DNA of 64,000 nt from Kuafuiihalomonas sp039024635. Its GTDB lineage: Bacteria > Myxococcota > Kuafuiibacteriia > Kuafuiibacteriales > Kuafuiibacteriaceae. Below, piece after piece: positions 9,482 through 18,214 of this stretch (positions are counted from its first letter, which is position 1; each line of letters opens with the position of its first letter). A program made the translations under genes and the position numbers. The notes beneath the pieces are model-generated. The model ran no database searches. It was given only the letters and a program-made list of their open reading frames with translations, and was not told the origin of the DNA. The stretch is taken from assembly GCA_039024635.1 (NCBI GenBank), contig JBCCQA010000015.1, positions 1 through 64,000 of the forward strand, written 5' to 3'.

Positions 9482-12400
9482 GACACCTGCTCTTCTTTGT
9501 GACCCTGGCCCTGTTGCCCGCCTCGGTCCTGGCCCAGGCCAATGACATCGACAGCGACGGCGACGGCTTCACGCCCAACGCAGGCGACTGCAACGACAGC
9601 GATTCCTCGGTCTTTCCCGGCGCCACTGAGCTGTGCAATGGCGTCGACAACGACTGCGACGGAACGGTGGACAACCCCCCCGACGACGACGGCGACGGTC
9701 TGCACGAATGCAATGGAGACTGCAACGACGCGGAAGCGACGGTCTTCACCGGGGCGCCCGAGCTCTGCGACGCCTTCGACAACGACTGCGACGGCGATAT
9801 CAACGAGGGTCCGGGAAGCCAGCTCTTTCTTCGTAGATCCTGCTACACGGGTCCCCAAGGAACGGAGAACGTCGGCCTGTGCGTGGCGGGCTTCGAAGAG
9901 TGTTCCCTCAGCAGTGCGCCGTTTTGGTCCTCGACTTGTCAGGGCGAGGTGGTCCCGGTGACCGAAGTCTGTGGGAACGGTGACGACGACGACTGTGATG
10001 GTTCGGTCGACGAAGGCTTCGACCAGGATGGCGATGGAGTTCAAACCTGCCAGGGTGACTGCGATGATTCCGACCCCGATCGCTATCCCGGCAACGCCGA
10101 AGTCTGCGATGGCAAGGACAACGACTGTAGCGCGGCCACGCGAGACCGAGACTTGGTTCGTGCCTGCTATACCGGGCCAGCCGGCACCGAAGACGTCGGC
10201 ATCTGTGAGGCCGGTACCGAGAACTGCGACGGCACGGTCTTCGACGGCGTCTGTGGCGGCCAGACCCTCCCCGCGACCGAGACCTGCAACCAGCTCGACG
10301 ACGACTGCGACGGTACGGTGGACGACGGTTTCGACGCCGACGGCGACGGAGTCAGCTCTTGCGCCGGGGACTGCGACGACAACGACGCCGATCGATTCCC
10401 TGGCAACACTGAGGTGTGCGACGGCAAGGACAACGATTGCAGCGCCACCACTCGAGACATCGACCTGACCCGAGCCTGCTACGGGGGTCCGGCCGGCACC
10501 GAAGGGGTGGGGCGCTGCGTCGGTGGGACCGAGGACTGTGACGGCACTCAGTTCGACGGCGTATGCGACGGGGACGTTCTTCCACGTACGGGGGGAGAGC
10601 TATGCAACGCCATCGACGACGACTGCGACGGGGCAACCGACGAAGACTTCGACGCCGACGGGGACGGAGATCCGAACGCCAGTGCCTGCGGCAACGACTG
10701 CGACGACATGGACGCCAACAACTCCTCTCTGGGTACCGAGGTCTGTGACGGTCAGGACAACGACTGCGACGGAATCAGTGATGAACAGTCGGACGGAGAT
10801 GGGGACGGCGTAGGCTCTTGCCTAGACTGCGACGACTCGGACAACTCCATCTTTCCGGGGGCGCCCGAAGCCTGCAACGGAGAAGACGACGACTGTGACG
10901 GAGACGTAGACGAAGGCTTCGCGGATGCAGACGGGGACGGCTTTGCTTTCTGTGAAGACTGCAACGACGACGATGCGAGCGTCCGCCCGGGAGCAAACGA
11001 GACCTGTAACAACGTCGACGACGACTGCGATGGGGACATTGACGAGCGAAGGAACGGTCAACCCCTTCGCCGCTCTTGCTACACCGGGCCGGCTGGAACC
11101 TTGGGAGTCGGAGCTTGCGACGACGGACGAGAAGAGTGCGTGGCCGGCGTTTGGGGGGTCTGCGACGGCCAGGTCGTTCCCGAGGCGGAGTCGTGCGACC
11201 AGATCGACAACGACTGTGACGGTGAGGCGGACGAGGACTTCGACAATGACGACGACGGCTTCGTCACCTGCGGACCGAACACCGACTGCGACGACCTCGA
11301 TCCGGAGCGCGCGCCGGGTGCAGTGGAAGTCTGTGACGGAAAAGACAACGACTGTGACGACGTCGTGGACGAAAACTCGGACGGCGATCTTCTGACCCAG
11401 GGCTGCTACTCGGGCCCGGACGGGAGCCTAAACGTCGGACAATGCGTGGCCGGCGTCCGTCTGTGCGAGGGCGCGATGGGCTTCGGCATGATGTGTACGG
11501 AAGAAGTTCTTCCTCAAGACGACATCTGCGATGGCCTAGACAACGACTGCGATGGGGAGGTGGATGAGGCCTTCGATTTGGACGAGGACGGCTTCACGAC
11601 CTGCGGGGGCGACTGTGACGACGCCAATCCGATGGTGAATCCCGACGCTCTGGAGCTGTGCAATGCCGTCGACGACGACTGCGACGGCATCGTCGATGGA
11701 GCCGAGACCTCCTGCTACGAAGGCCCCGTCGGTACGGCCACGGTCGGCGTCTGCAATCCCGGCGTGTCTTTGTGCGCCAACGGCATGCCCACGGGTAGTT
11801 GCGACGGCCAGATTCTCCCCGGCCCTGAAATCTGTGATGGTCTGGACAACGACTGCGATGGCGAAGTGGATGAAGACTTCGACCAGGACCAGGACGGCGT
11901 CACATCCTGCGGTGGGGACTGCGATGACGAGAACCCCTTCGTAGCCCCGGGCCTGTCAGAGCGCTGCGACTGCGCGGACAACGACTGCGACGGAGAGTTC
12001 GACGAGACTCCGGATGGATTCGTTTTCGACAGCGTATGCGACTTCGGCGCCTGCCACGACTTCGACAATGACGGATTCACCAACTGCGAAGGCGACTGTG
12101 AAGACTTCGACCCTACGGCCTTTCCGGGTGCACCCGAGATCTGCGGTGACCTGATCGACAACGACTGCGATGGCCCCATTGACGAGGACGTCGACGAGGA
12201 TGGGGACGGCATCACGACCTGCGGCGGAGACTGCGACGACCGCTTCGCCTCCATTCGGCCTGAAGCGGCCGAGCTTTGTGATGGCTTCGACAACGACTGT
12301 GACGGAGACATCGACGAGGGCTTCGACCAAGACGGAGATTTCGCCACGATTTGCGCAGGCGACTGCGACGACTCAGACCCCTCACGAAGCCCCTTCCGAA

Positions 12401-14937
12401 GAGAGATCTGCGGGAACGGTATCGACGACGACTGTGACGGTGAGATCGATCCGGATGACGACTTCGACGGCGACGGTTTTCCTATCTGCGGCGGGGACTG
12501 CAACGACTTCAACGCCGCGGTCCATCCGGGGGCAATCGAGGTCTGCGATGCGCAGGACAACGACTGCAACAACCAGGTGGACGAGGGCTTCGACCGGGAC
12601 GGGGACGGCTTCGTCAGTTGTCTGGGCGACTGTAACGACGACGATCCCTTGGTGAATCCCTTTGCCCTAGAGCTGGCAAACGGCCTCGATGACAACTGCA
12701 ACGAAGTCGTGGATGAAGGAGACGAAGATGAGGACGGCGATGGCTTCACTTTCCTTTGTGGCGACTGCAACGATTTGAATGGGAACATCGGCCCCCAAAC
12801 GACGGACGTCTGTGACGGCATCGACAATGACTGCGACGGTCGAGTCGACCAAGATCCGCGCGGCGTCGGAGTCTGCGCGAGCTGCAACGACCTCGACCAA
12901 GATGGCGTTCTCGACTGCGAGGGAGACTGTGACGATTCGGATCCCGAGGTGAACCCTCAGGTCAGGGAGATCTGCGACGGCAAAGACAACAGCTGTGACG
13001 GCTTCATCGACCGAGACCCCTTTACGCTCGAGCCTTTGTGCGACGGCACCGACCTCGGCCCACGACCCGACCTGGGTCCGGCCCCGGATGCAGGATCTCG
13101 GCCCGACTCGGGGGACGCTTCGGCGGGAGCCGTGGATGCCGGACCGAACTCGAGAGGAGACATGGGGGCCGAGGAACTGGCCGAAGCACCACTGGAGCTG
13201 ACCTGCGGCTGCAACGAGCGCGGTCGCTCCGAAGGCTCTCTACTGCCGCTGCTCGGGGTAGTGGGGCTGCTTCTGCTGCGACGGCGGCGTCGGTTCACGG
13301 CTCAGCTGGTTCTGCTCGTGACGTTGCCATTGATGGCGTGTTCGGGCGCGGCCATCGACGGCGTGCCCGTGGATCGACTGCGAGTGGATGCGGGTCGTGG
13401 CATCTCGGTCGAGGACGGAGGGCAGAGCGAGGACCTCGGCCCCGATCTGGGAGGGACAGAAGACGTGGGCTCGATCGATCTCGGTCCTCTGGCCAGCGGG
13501 CCTTGCCGCCTGGCGGCGCCCGACTCGGTCGCCGTTCGACCCTTGCCCGGCGCCCGATTTCGCCTTGCGCTCCACGACGAGCTGGCAGACACCGCGCTGA
13601 GCGCGGTCTCGGCCCTGTCACTGGACGGCCAAGGTGTCCGAGGCCTGGCCTTGAGCATTCCTTTGGATGCCGTCTTCGACCCCGAAGACTTCGGCGTCGC
13701 CGGTGCCTTGCTCGATGCTCTGATCGACCCTCTCTTCGACCGGGTGCTGCCTGGGGTAACCGGGCGAGCCGAGAGCGTGGATGAAGCCCTGCGCCAGACC
13801 TTCGTCCTCCGTACTCACCCCGCCGCACGAACCCTGCGCCGGATCCGAATGGTCGACGCCGTCGGACCAGCCCGACTCAGGAACGCCATCGCGGCCGAGC
13901 TGGGTCGGCAACCCCTCGGTTCCCTCGACGCGGTCGTGGACGAAGAGGAGCCGGCGGTGCGGGAGTTTCAGTTCGCCGCTCTCACGGTGGTCGATGTCGC
14001 GCAGGAGACGGTAACTTTCGTGGTGGCCTTGGCGGACGCCGAACGGGAGGATGCGAACCCGATCATCGCAGATCTGAGCAATGGAACCCACGTCGGCGAC
14101 CCTGGGACACTGATCGAGCTGGTATGCGAAGAGGAACTGGCCCAGGCCCTCAAGGTCGACTTCATCTGGGTGGTCGACAACTCGGCGTCTATGCAGGAAG
14201 AGCAGGAGGCACTGGCTGGAACCGCCAACGCCTTCTTCAATCAGCTTCTAGACTCTCGGATCGACTTTCGACTCGGCGTGGTGACCACCGACGGAGAGGC
14301 CCTTCGAGGGGGCGGCTTCACTCGAGACGTCGAGTCTTTCCAAGAGCGGGTCCGCGTCGGCATCAACGGGAACGGCCGAGAGGCAGGCCTAGAGTTCGCC
14401 CTGAGGGCGGTCGAGAGGGCCCGGATGGCCACGGCCGAGGAGGAGCGACTGCGGGATGATGCCGTGACCGTGCTGGTCTTTTTTAGCGACGAAGACAGCA
14501 TCGAGCTCAGGTCGGTGGAGGCCTACGTCGAAGCCCTAGGCGCACTGGATGTCCTCCCCTTCGCCATCGTCGGGCCCGAACCTCGAGGGTGCACGGCCGT
14601 CGGCCGGGGCATCGCGGGGGTCGGGAGCGCCTACATCCGGGCCGTCGAGGGCCTCGGAGGGACCAGTGCATCCATCTGTGCGTCCGACCTGACGGGACCC
14701 ATCGAAGAGATCCTGGTCGCCGCTGCAGGCGCCGCCAGCCAGCTCCGACTCGACTTTCAGCCCATCAGCGGGACCATCGAAGTTCAGCGGGAAAACGATC
14801 TCACCCCTCGCGGCCGCCGAGATGGCTTCGACTTCGAGCCCACCGCCAACAGCCTGCTCTTTTTCGGCGACGCCTTCCTCGAGGCTGGAACCGATTTCCG
14901 GGTCGCCTACCGCCGCTTCGTTCCCTTCGAGAATTAG
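9478..14937 (+). CDS. Giant MopE-repeat surface protein fused in frame to a VWA-domain lipoprotein
   Basis: The 1,819-residue product starts with a signal peptide (ending ASVLAQA). Residues about 22-1190 carry some 23 copies of the Cys/Asp-rich MopE-type unit (core CDGxDNDCDGxxDE, then DxDGDG...GDCDD), interrupted by six copies of a second module (CYxGPxGTxxVGxC). Residues 1190-1241 are a Pro/Gly/Asp linker. Residues 1243-1272 look like a MYXO-CTERM-type tail: CGC, hydrophobic helix, then five Arg. The frame then continues without a stop into a second signal with lipobox LMAC (Cys1288) and a lipoprotein-like half. That half has a VWA domain whose metal site reads D1567-N-S1569-A-S1571. The start overlaps the upstream barrel gene. 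It may be a true fusion, a processed polyprotein, or two genes joined by a sequence error. Confidence 0.85.
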   Translation: MRHLLFFVTLALLPASVLAQANDIDSDGDGFTPNAGDCNDSDSSVFPGATELCNGVDNDCDGTVDNPPDDDGDGLHECNGDCNDAEATVFTGAPELCDAFDNDCDGDINEGPGSQLFLRRSCYTGPQGTENVGLCVAGFEECSLSSAPFWSSTCQGEVVPVTEVCGNGDDDDCDGSVDEGFDQDGDGVQTCQGDCDDSDPDRYPGNAEVCDGKDNDCSAATRDRDLVRACYTGPAGTEDVGICEAGTENCDGTVFDGVCGGQTLPATETCNQLDDDCDGTVDDGFDADGDGVSSCAGDCDDNDADRFPGNTEVCDGKDNDCSATTRDIDLTRACYGGPAGTEGVGRCVGGTEDCDGTQFDGVCDGDVLPRTGGELCNAIDDDCDGATDEDFDADGDGDPNASACGNDCDDMDANNSSLGTEVCDGQDNDCDGISDEQSDGDGDGVGSCLDCDDSDNSIFPGAPEACNGEDDDCDGDVDEGFADADGDGFAFCEDCNDDDASVRPGANETCNNVDDDCDGDIDERRNGQPLRRSCYTGPAGTLGVGACDDGREECVAGVWGVCDGQVVPEAESCDQIDNDCDGEADEDFDNDDDGFVTCGPNTDCDDLDPERAPGAVEVCDGKDNDCDDVVDENSDGDLLTQGCYSGPDGSLNVGQCVAGVRLCEGAMGFGMMCTEEVLPQDDICDGLDNDCDGEVDEAFDLDEDGFTTCGGDCDDANPMVNPDALELCNAVDDDCDGIVDGAETSCYEGPVGTATVGVCNPGVSLCANGMPTGSCDGQILPGPEICDGLDNDCDGEVDEDFDQDQDGVTSCGGDCDDENPFVAPGLSERCDCADNDCDGEFDETPDGFVFDSVCDFGACHDFDNDGFTNCEGDCEDFDPTAFPGAPEICGDLIDNDCDGPIDEDVDEDGDGITTCGGDCDDRFASIRPEAAELCDGFDNDCDGDIDEGFDQDGDFATICAGDCDDSDPSRSPFRREICGNGIDDDCDGEIDPDDDFDGDGFPICGGDCNDFNAAVHPGAIEVCDAQDNDCNNQVDEGFDRDGDGFVSCLGDCNDDDPLVNPFALELANGLDDNCNEVVDEGDEDEDGDGFTFLCGDCNDLNGNIGPQTTDVCDGIDNDCDGRVDQDPRGVGVCASCNDLDQDGVLDCEGDCDDSDPEVNPQVREICDGKDNSCDGFIDRDPFTLEPLCDGTDLGPRPDLGPAPDAGSRPDSGDASAGAVDAGPNSRGDMGAEELAEAPLELTCGCNERGRSEGSLLPLLGVVGLLLLRRRRRFTAQLVLLVTLPLMACSGAAIDGVPVDRLRVDAGRGISVEDGGQSEDLGPDLGGTEDVGSIDLGPLASGPCRLAAPDSVAVRPLPGARFRLALHDELADTALSAVSALSLDGQGVRGLALSIPLDAVFDPEDFGVAGALLDALIDPLFDRVLPGVTGRAESVDEALRQTFVLRTHPAARTLRRIRMVDAVGPARLRNAIAAELGRQPLGSLDAVVDEEEPAVREFQFAALTVVDVAQETVTFVVALADAEREDANPIIADLSNGTHVGDPGTLIELVCEEELAQALKVDFIWVVDNSASMQEEQEALAGTANAFFNQLLDSRIDFRLGVVTTDGEALRGGGFTRDVESFQERVRVGINGNGREAGLEFALRAVERARMATAEEERLRDDAVTVLVFFSDEDSIELRSVEAYVEALGALDVLPFAIVGPEPRGCTAVGRGIAGVGSAYIRAVEGLGGTSASICASDLTGPIEEILVAAAGAASQLRLDFQPISGTIEVQRENDLTPRGRRDGFDFEPTANSLLFFGDAFLEAGTDFRVAYRRFVPFEN
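9544..13020 (+). repeat. About 23 MopE-type Asp/Cys repeats inside the giant surface protein
   Basis: Each unit carries a CDGxDNDCDG core with two or three Cys, then Asp-rich loops of the DxDxDG kind and a GDCDD turn ending in PGAxE. The core word appears about 23 times, with spacing of roughly 35-40 residues except where the six longer CYxGPxGT modules intervene. The Asp spacing suits calcium binding, as in thrombospondin type 3 repeats; the family (MopE) includes a copper-binding surface protein. One late copy has lost the first Cys (LANGLDDNCNE). Confidence 0.85.
13204..13341 (+). other. Back-to-back C-terminal sorting signal and lipoprotein signal inside one frame
   Basis: Residues 1243-1245 (CGC), a hydrophobic stretch LLPLLGVVGLLLL and RRRRR (1268-1272) form a MYXO-CTERM-like tail. 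Directly after it, FTAQLVLLVTLPLMAC forms a lipoprotein signal with the lipid Cys at 1288. Normally such signals end one protein and start the next. No stop codon separates them here. GTG at 13318 or ATG at 13333 could in principle start a second product, but neither would leave a full signal. Confidence 0.75.
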
Positions 14938-15007
14938 TGTCCGCGGGAGTTGCGGATTCAGAAGCTTAGCTCTGGATCCCGAAGGCCGAGCCTGCTCTGA
15001 CCTTCTC

Positions 15008-15973
15008 ATGACGGAAATGGAGTATCGACGGCTGGGCCGTTCGGGCCTGAAGGTCAGCGTGCTGTCCTTCGGGTCCTGGGTGACCTTTGGACGGCAGATC
15101 GACGACGGAACAGCGTGCATGGAGGCGGCCTGGGAGCGGGGCTGCAACTTCTTCGACAACGCCGAGGTCTACTCGGCCGGCGACAGCGAGAGCATCATGG
15201 GTCAGGCTCTGAAGAAGCTGAGATGGCCGCGGGAAGCTTACGTGGTCTCGACGAAGTTCTATTGGGGTCTACGCAAGGGCGTGAATGACAGAAACACGCT
15301 CAACCGCAAGTACCTCCTGGAGGCGATCGACGGGTCCTTGCATCGCCTGGAAATGGACTACGTCGACCTCGTCTTCTGTCACCGGCCCGATCCGCACACG
15401 CCCATCGAAGAGACGGTCTGGGCCATGTCCGACATGGTGGCCTCGGGCAAGGCCCTCTACTGGGGGACGTCGGAGTGGTCGGCGGACGAGATCAGAGCCG
15501 CTCATGAGATTGCGGAGCGCCATCACCTCCGAAAGCCGGTGATGGAGCAGCCTCAGTACCACCTCCTTCACCGGGACCGGGTGGAGCGGGAGTACGCTCG
15601 ACTCTACGAGGACATCGGACTCGGGACGACGACCTGGTCTCCCCTCGCCTCGGGCCTCCTGACCGGCAAGTACCTGGACGGCATCCCCGAAGGCTCACGC
15701 GGCAGCTTGGAGGGCTATGAGTTCCTCAAGGCCGGACTCACCGACGAACAGAGGCTGGGACAGGTTCGCAGGCTGAAGACGGTGTCCGACGAGCTCGGAT
15801 GCTCCCTTGCTCAGCTCGCTATCGCTTGGTGCACCAAGAACCCCAACGTATCGACAGTCATCACCGGAGCCAGCCGAGTGTCCCAAGTCGAAGAGAACTT
15901 CAAGGCCTTGGAGGTCGCCCCACGGCTTGGCCCGGAGGTTCTGTCCAAGATCGACGAAGCGCTGGCGGTCTGA
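15008..15973 (+). CDS. Aldo/keto reductase, potassium-channel beta-subunit type
   Basis: This is a 321-residue NADPH-dependent oxidoreductase with a TIM barrel. Catalytic tetrad residues are visible: Asp and Tyr in FFDNAEVYSAG, Lys in VVSTKFYWG and His in LVFCHRPDPH. The ending TVITGASRVSQVEENFKAL is the cofactor-binding stretch of the Kv-beta/YghZ group. The ATG at 15008 gives the normal N-terminus (MEYRRLGRSGLKVS after five residues). It stands alone, 70 bases after the giant surface protein and convergent with the EAL gene, with only seven bases between stops. Confidence 0.93.
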   Translation: MTEMEYRRLGRSGLKVSVLSFGSWVTFGRQIDDGTACMEAAWERGCNFFDNAEVYSAGDSESIMGQALKKLRWPREAYVVSTKFYWGLRKGVNDRNTLNRKYLLEAIDGSLHRLEMDYVDLVFCHRPDPHTPIEETVWAMSDMVASGKALYWGTSEWSADEIRAAHEIAERHHLRKPVMEQPQYHLLHRDRVEREYARLYEDIGLGTTTWSPLASGLLTGKYLDGIPEGSRGSLEGYEFLKAGLTDEQRLGQVRRLKTVSDELGCSLAQLAIAWCTKNPNVSTVITGASRVSQVEENFKALEVAPRLGPEVLSKIDEALAV

Positions 15974-15980
15974 TCGGGAC

Positions 15981-17075
15981 TCAGCCGTCCGTCGACGCGA
16001 GGTCCAGGGTGTCTCGAGGCAGATCCTCGGGGCGTCCGAACAAGAAGCCCTGAAGGTAGTCGATGCCCTGCGCCTCCAACCAGTCCCGCTCATCTTCGGT
16101 TTCGACCCCTTCGGCCACCGTTCGGATGCCGACCGTCTTGGCCAGCTCGACGATCTTTTGGGCGATGACGGCTTTGTACTCGTCGTCGTGAATGTTTCGG
16201 GTCAGCTCCATGTCGAGCTTCACGATGTCCGGCCGCAGGCGATGGATCATGTTGAGGTTGGAGAAGCCGGCTCCGAGGTCGTCGAGGGCGACGCTAAACC
16301 CGTCATCCCGGGCTCGGGTCACGAAGCGCTCGACTTGGTCCGGCTGGCTCATCTTCTCTGATTCGGTGATCTCGAGGATGACGTCCGCTGGTCTCGTCCC
16401 GTAGAGCCGACAGAGTCGTCGGACGTGCTCCAACACCAGGTCCGGCTCCGAAGCCGTCGTTGGGGTCGTGTTGAGAAAGAGCTTGCCTTCCGCCCTGGCA
16501 TTGGCGCGCTCCTGAAAAGCGACCTCATGCACCGCATAGTCGAAGGTCGGGAGCAGGCTCGCATCCCGCGCCGCCGAGAGCATGCGCAGGGGTCCCACGA
16601 CACCCGCCTTCGAGCGTGCTCGTGCCAGAGCCTCGTGGCCCAGTACCTCGTGGGATCCCGCATGGACGATGGGCTGAAAGAAGACGGCGATCCGTTTTTC
16701 GGACATCAACTCGCCCAGCCACTTCCCACGGGCAAAGGTAATGAATGTTCGCAAGCTGTCGGCCCGCGGAAAGTCGGACAAGGAGGGCTCGTCGAGGCCC
16801 GGCTTGAACAGCGCTCGGGTCTCCTCCAGATCCTCCTCCGACAAGCCCTTCCGAAGACGCCCCAAGAAGCCGACGATGTTGTCTTCGTTCACCTCGATGG
16901 CGAGGCAACCGTCGGCGTCATAGACGTCGAATCGCCGCTCCGCTTCCTCGGCCAGTCTTCTGAGCGCTTGCCCGCCCGACTTGGGCCAGAGGAAGAGTCT
17001 CCCCGACCCTCGGAGGGGGTCAGGGAGCGCCATGCTGACCCCCAGCTCGGCGGGGTAGGAGGGGCTATCGTTCAT
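15981..17075 (-). CDS. EAL-domain cyclic-di-GMP phosphodiesterase
   Basis: The 364-residue protein has an EAL domain over about residues 125-352. The signature residues for c-di-GMP hydrolysis are present: E148 of EAL, N202 (FLNTTP), E235 (LEITES), D265-D266 (ALDDLGAGFS), K287 (VKLD) and E322 (VAEGVETE), so it is likely active. Residues 1-120 are an unrecognised domain with no membrane helix, possibly sensory. The ATG overlaps the tgt stop (ATGA), so translation is coupled to queuosine genes. No GGDEF partner lies in the window. Confidence 0.9.
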   Translation of the reverse strand: MNDSPSYPAELGVSMALPDPLRGSGRLFLWPKSGGQALRRLAEEAERRFDVYDADGCLAIEVNEDNIVGFLGRLRKGLSEEDLEETRALFKPGLDEPSLSDFPRADSLRTFITFARGKWLGELMSEKRIAVFFQPIVHAGSHEVLGHEALARARSKAGVVGPLRMLSAARDASLLPTFDYAVHEVAFQERANARAEGKLFLNTTPTTASEPDLVLEHVRRLCRLYGTRPADVILEITESEKMSQPDQVERFVTRARDDGFSVALDDLGAGFSNLNMIHRLRPDIVKLDMELTRNIHDDEYKAVIAQKIVELAKTVGIRTVAEGVETEDERDWLEAQGIDYLQGFLFGRPEDLPRDTLDLASTDG

Positions 17076-18214
17076 GAGGGAGCGTCCAGCGGCGCTTCCG
17101 CCTCTGCCCCCGCTATGCGCGCCTCGGCCCAGGGCAGCCAGCGGGCCGCCCGGCCCGCCTCGATGTCCTGGCGCAGTCGTCGCATCAGGTCCTGAAGATG
17201 CCACAGATTGTGCATCGTGAGGAGGCGGTGCCCTGTGATCTCGTTGCTGCTCCACAGATGCCTCAAATAGGCGCGGCTGTAGGCCCTGCAGGTTGGGCAG
17301 CTGCAGCGCTCGTCGAGCGGCCCCGGGTCCTCTCGAAAGCGGGCGTGCTTGATGTTGATAGGTCCGTCCCAAGTCAGGACACGACCCATGCGAGCATTCC
17401 GAGTAGGGACCACACAGTCGAACATGTCGATACCCGACAGAACGGCCACTACCAGGTCTTCCGGGAGACCGACGCCCATGAGGTAACGAGGCCGATCTTC
17501 AGGAAGGAAAGGCGACGTCGCCTCTATGACCCGCCGCATGTCGGCCTTGCTCTCCCCCACGGCCACTCCGCCGATGGCGTAGCCGTCCAGGTCCCGCTCG
17601 ATGAGGGCACGAGCGTGCTCTTCCCGAAGATCTTCGAAGAGTCCACCCTGGACGATACCAAACAGCGAGGTCCGTTCGGGCCGCGTCCGTGCTTCGATGC
17701 AACGGTCCAGCCATCGCGTCGTTCGATTCATCGAGGCCCTCGTAGCTCGAGCGTCCACCCCGGGCGGCGGAAACTCGTCAAAGGCCATGGCGATGTCGCT
17801 TCCGAGGGCCTCCTGAATCTCGACTGCTCGTTCGGGCGTCAGCTTGTGCTCACTCCCGTCATAGGGACTTCGAAAAAGAACGCCGTCTTCATCGATGGAT
17901 CGGCGCCGGGCGAGCGAGAACACTTGGAAGCCCCCTGAGTCCGTGAGGATGGTGTGGGGCCAGTTCATGAATCTGTGAAGGCCGCCCAGAGACTCGACCA
18001 ATCGATGGCCGGGACGGAGCATGAGGTGAAAGGTGTTTCCGAGCACGACCTGCGCACCGCTGTTGCGCACCTCTTCCGGCAACATGGCCTTCACGACCCC
18101 GCCCGTGCCGACCGGCATGAAGCTTGGGGTGTCGACTATTCCATGTGGCGTCACCACTTGGCCTCGACGAGCTCGACCGCAGCGATGCTGAAGCTCGAAG
18201 CGTACCGTCCTCAT
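17072..18214 (-). CDS. tgt: tRNA-guanine(34) transglycosylase
   Basis: The enzyme swaps G34 of GUN anticodons for preQ1. The 380-residue protein has the general acid Asp92 (TDSGGFQVF), the nucleophile Asp266 (GIDMFDCVVPTRNARMG) and the zinc ligands Cys304, Cys306, Cys309 with a later His (TMHN). The length is that of the bacterial enzyme. The ATG overlaps the queA stop by four bases, and its own stop overlaps the EAL gene. It works directly upstream of QueA in the queuosine pathway; the other queuosine genes are not in this window. Confidence 0.97.
   Translation of the reverse strand: MRTVRFELQHRCGRARRGQVVTPHGIVDTPSFMPVGTGGVVKAMLPEEVRNSGAQVVLGNTFHLMLRPGHRLVESLGGLHRFMNWPHTILTDSGGFQVFSLARRRSIDEDGVLFRSPYDGSEHKLTPERAVEIQEALGSDIAMAFDEFPPPGVDARATRASMNRTTRWLDRCIEARTRPERTSLFGIVQGGLFEDLREEHARALIERDLDGYAIGGVAVGESKADMRRVIEATSPFLPEDRPRYLMGVGLPEDLVVAVLSGIDMFDCVVPTRNARMGRVLTWDGPINIKHARFREDPGPLDERCSCPTCRAYSRAYLRHLWSSNEITGHRLLTMHNLWHLQDLMRRLRQDIEAGRAARWLPWAEARIAGAEAEAPLDAPS

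Noticed and set aside
11715..12887. Long minus-strand frame opposite the MopE repeats
   Set aside because: It is the Ser/Pro-rich mirror of GAC/GAT-rich repeat codons and has no domain, signal or ribosome site.
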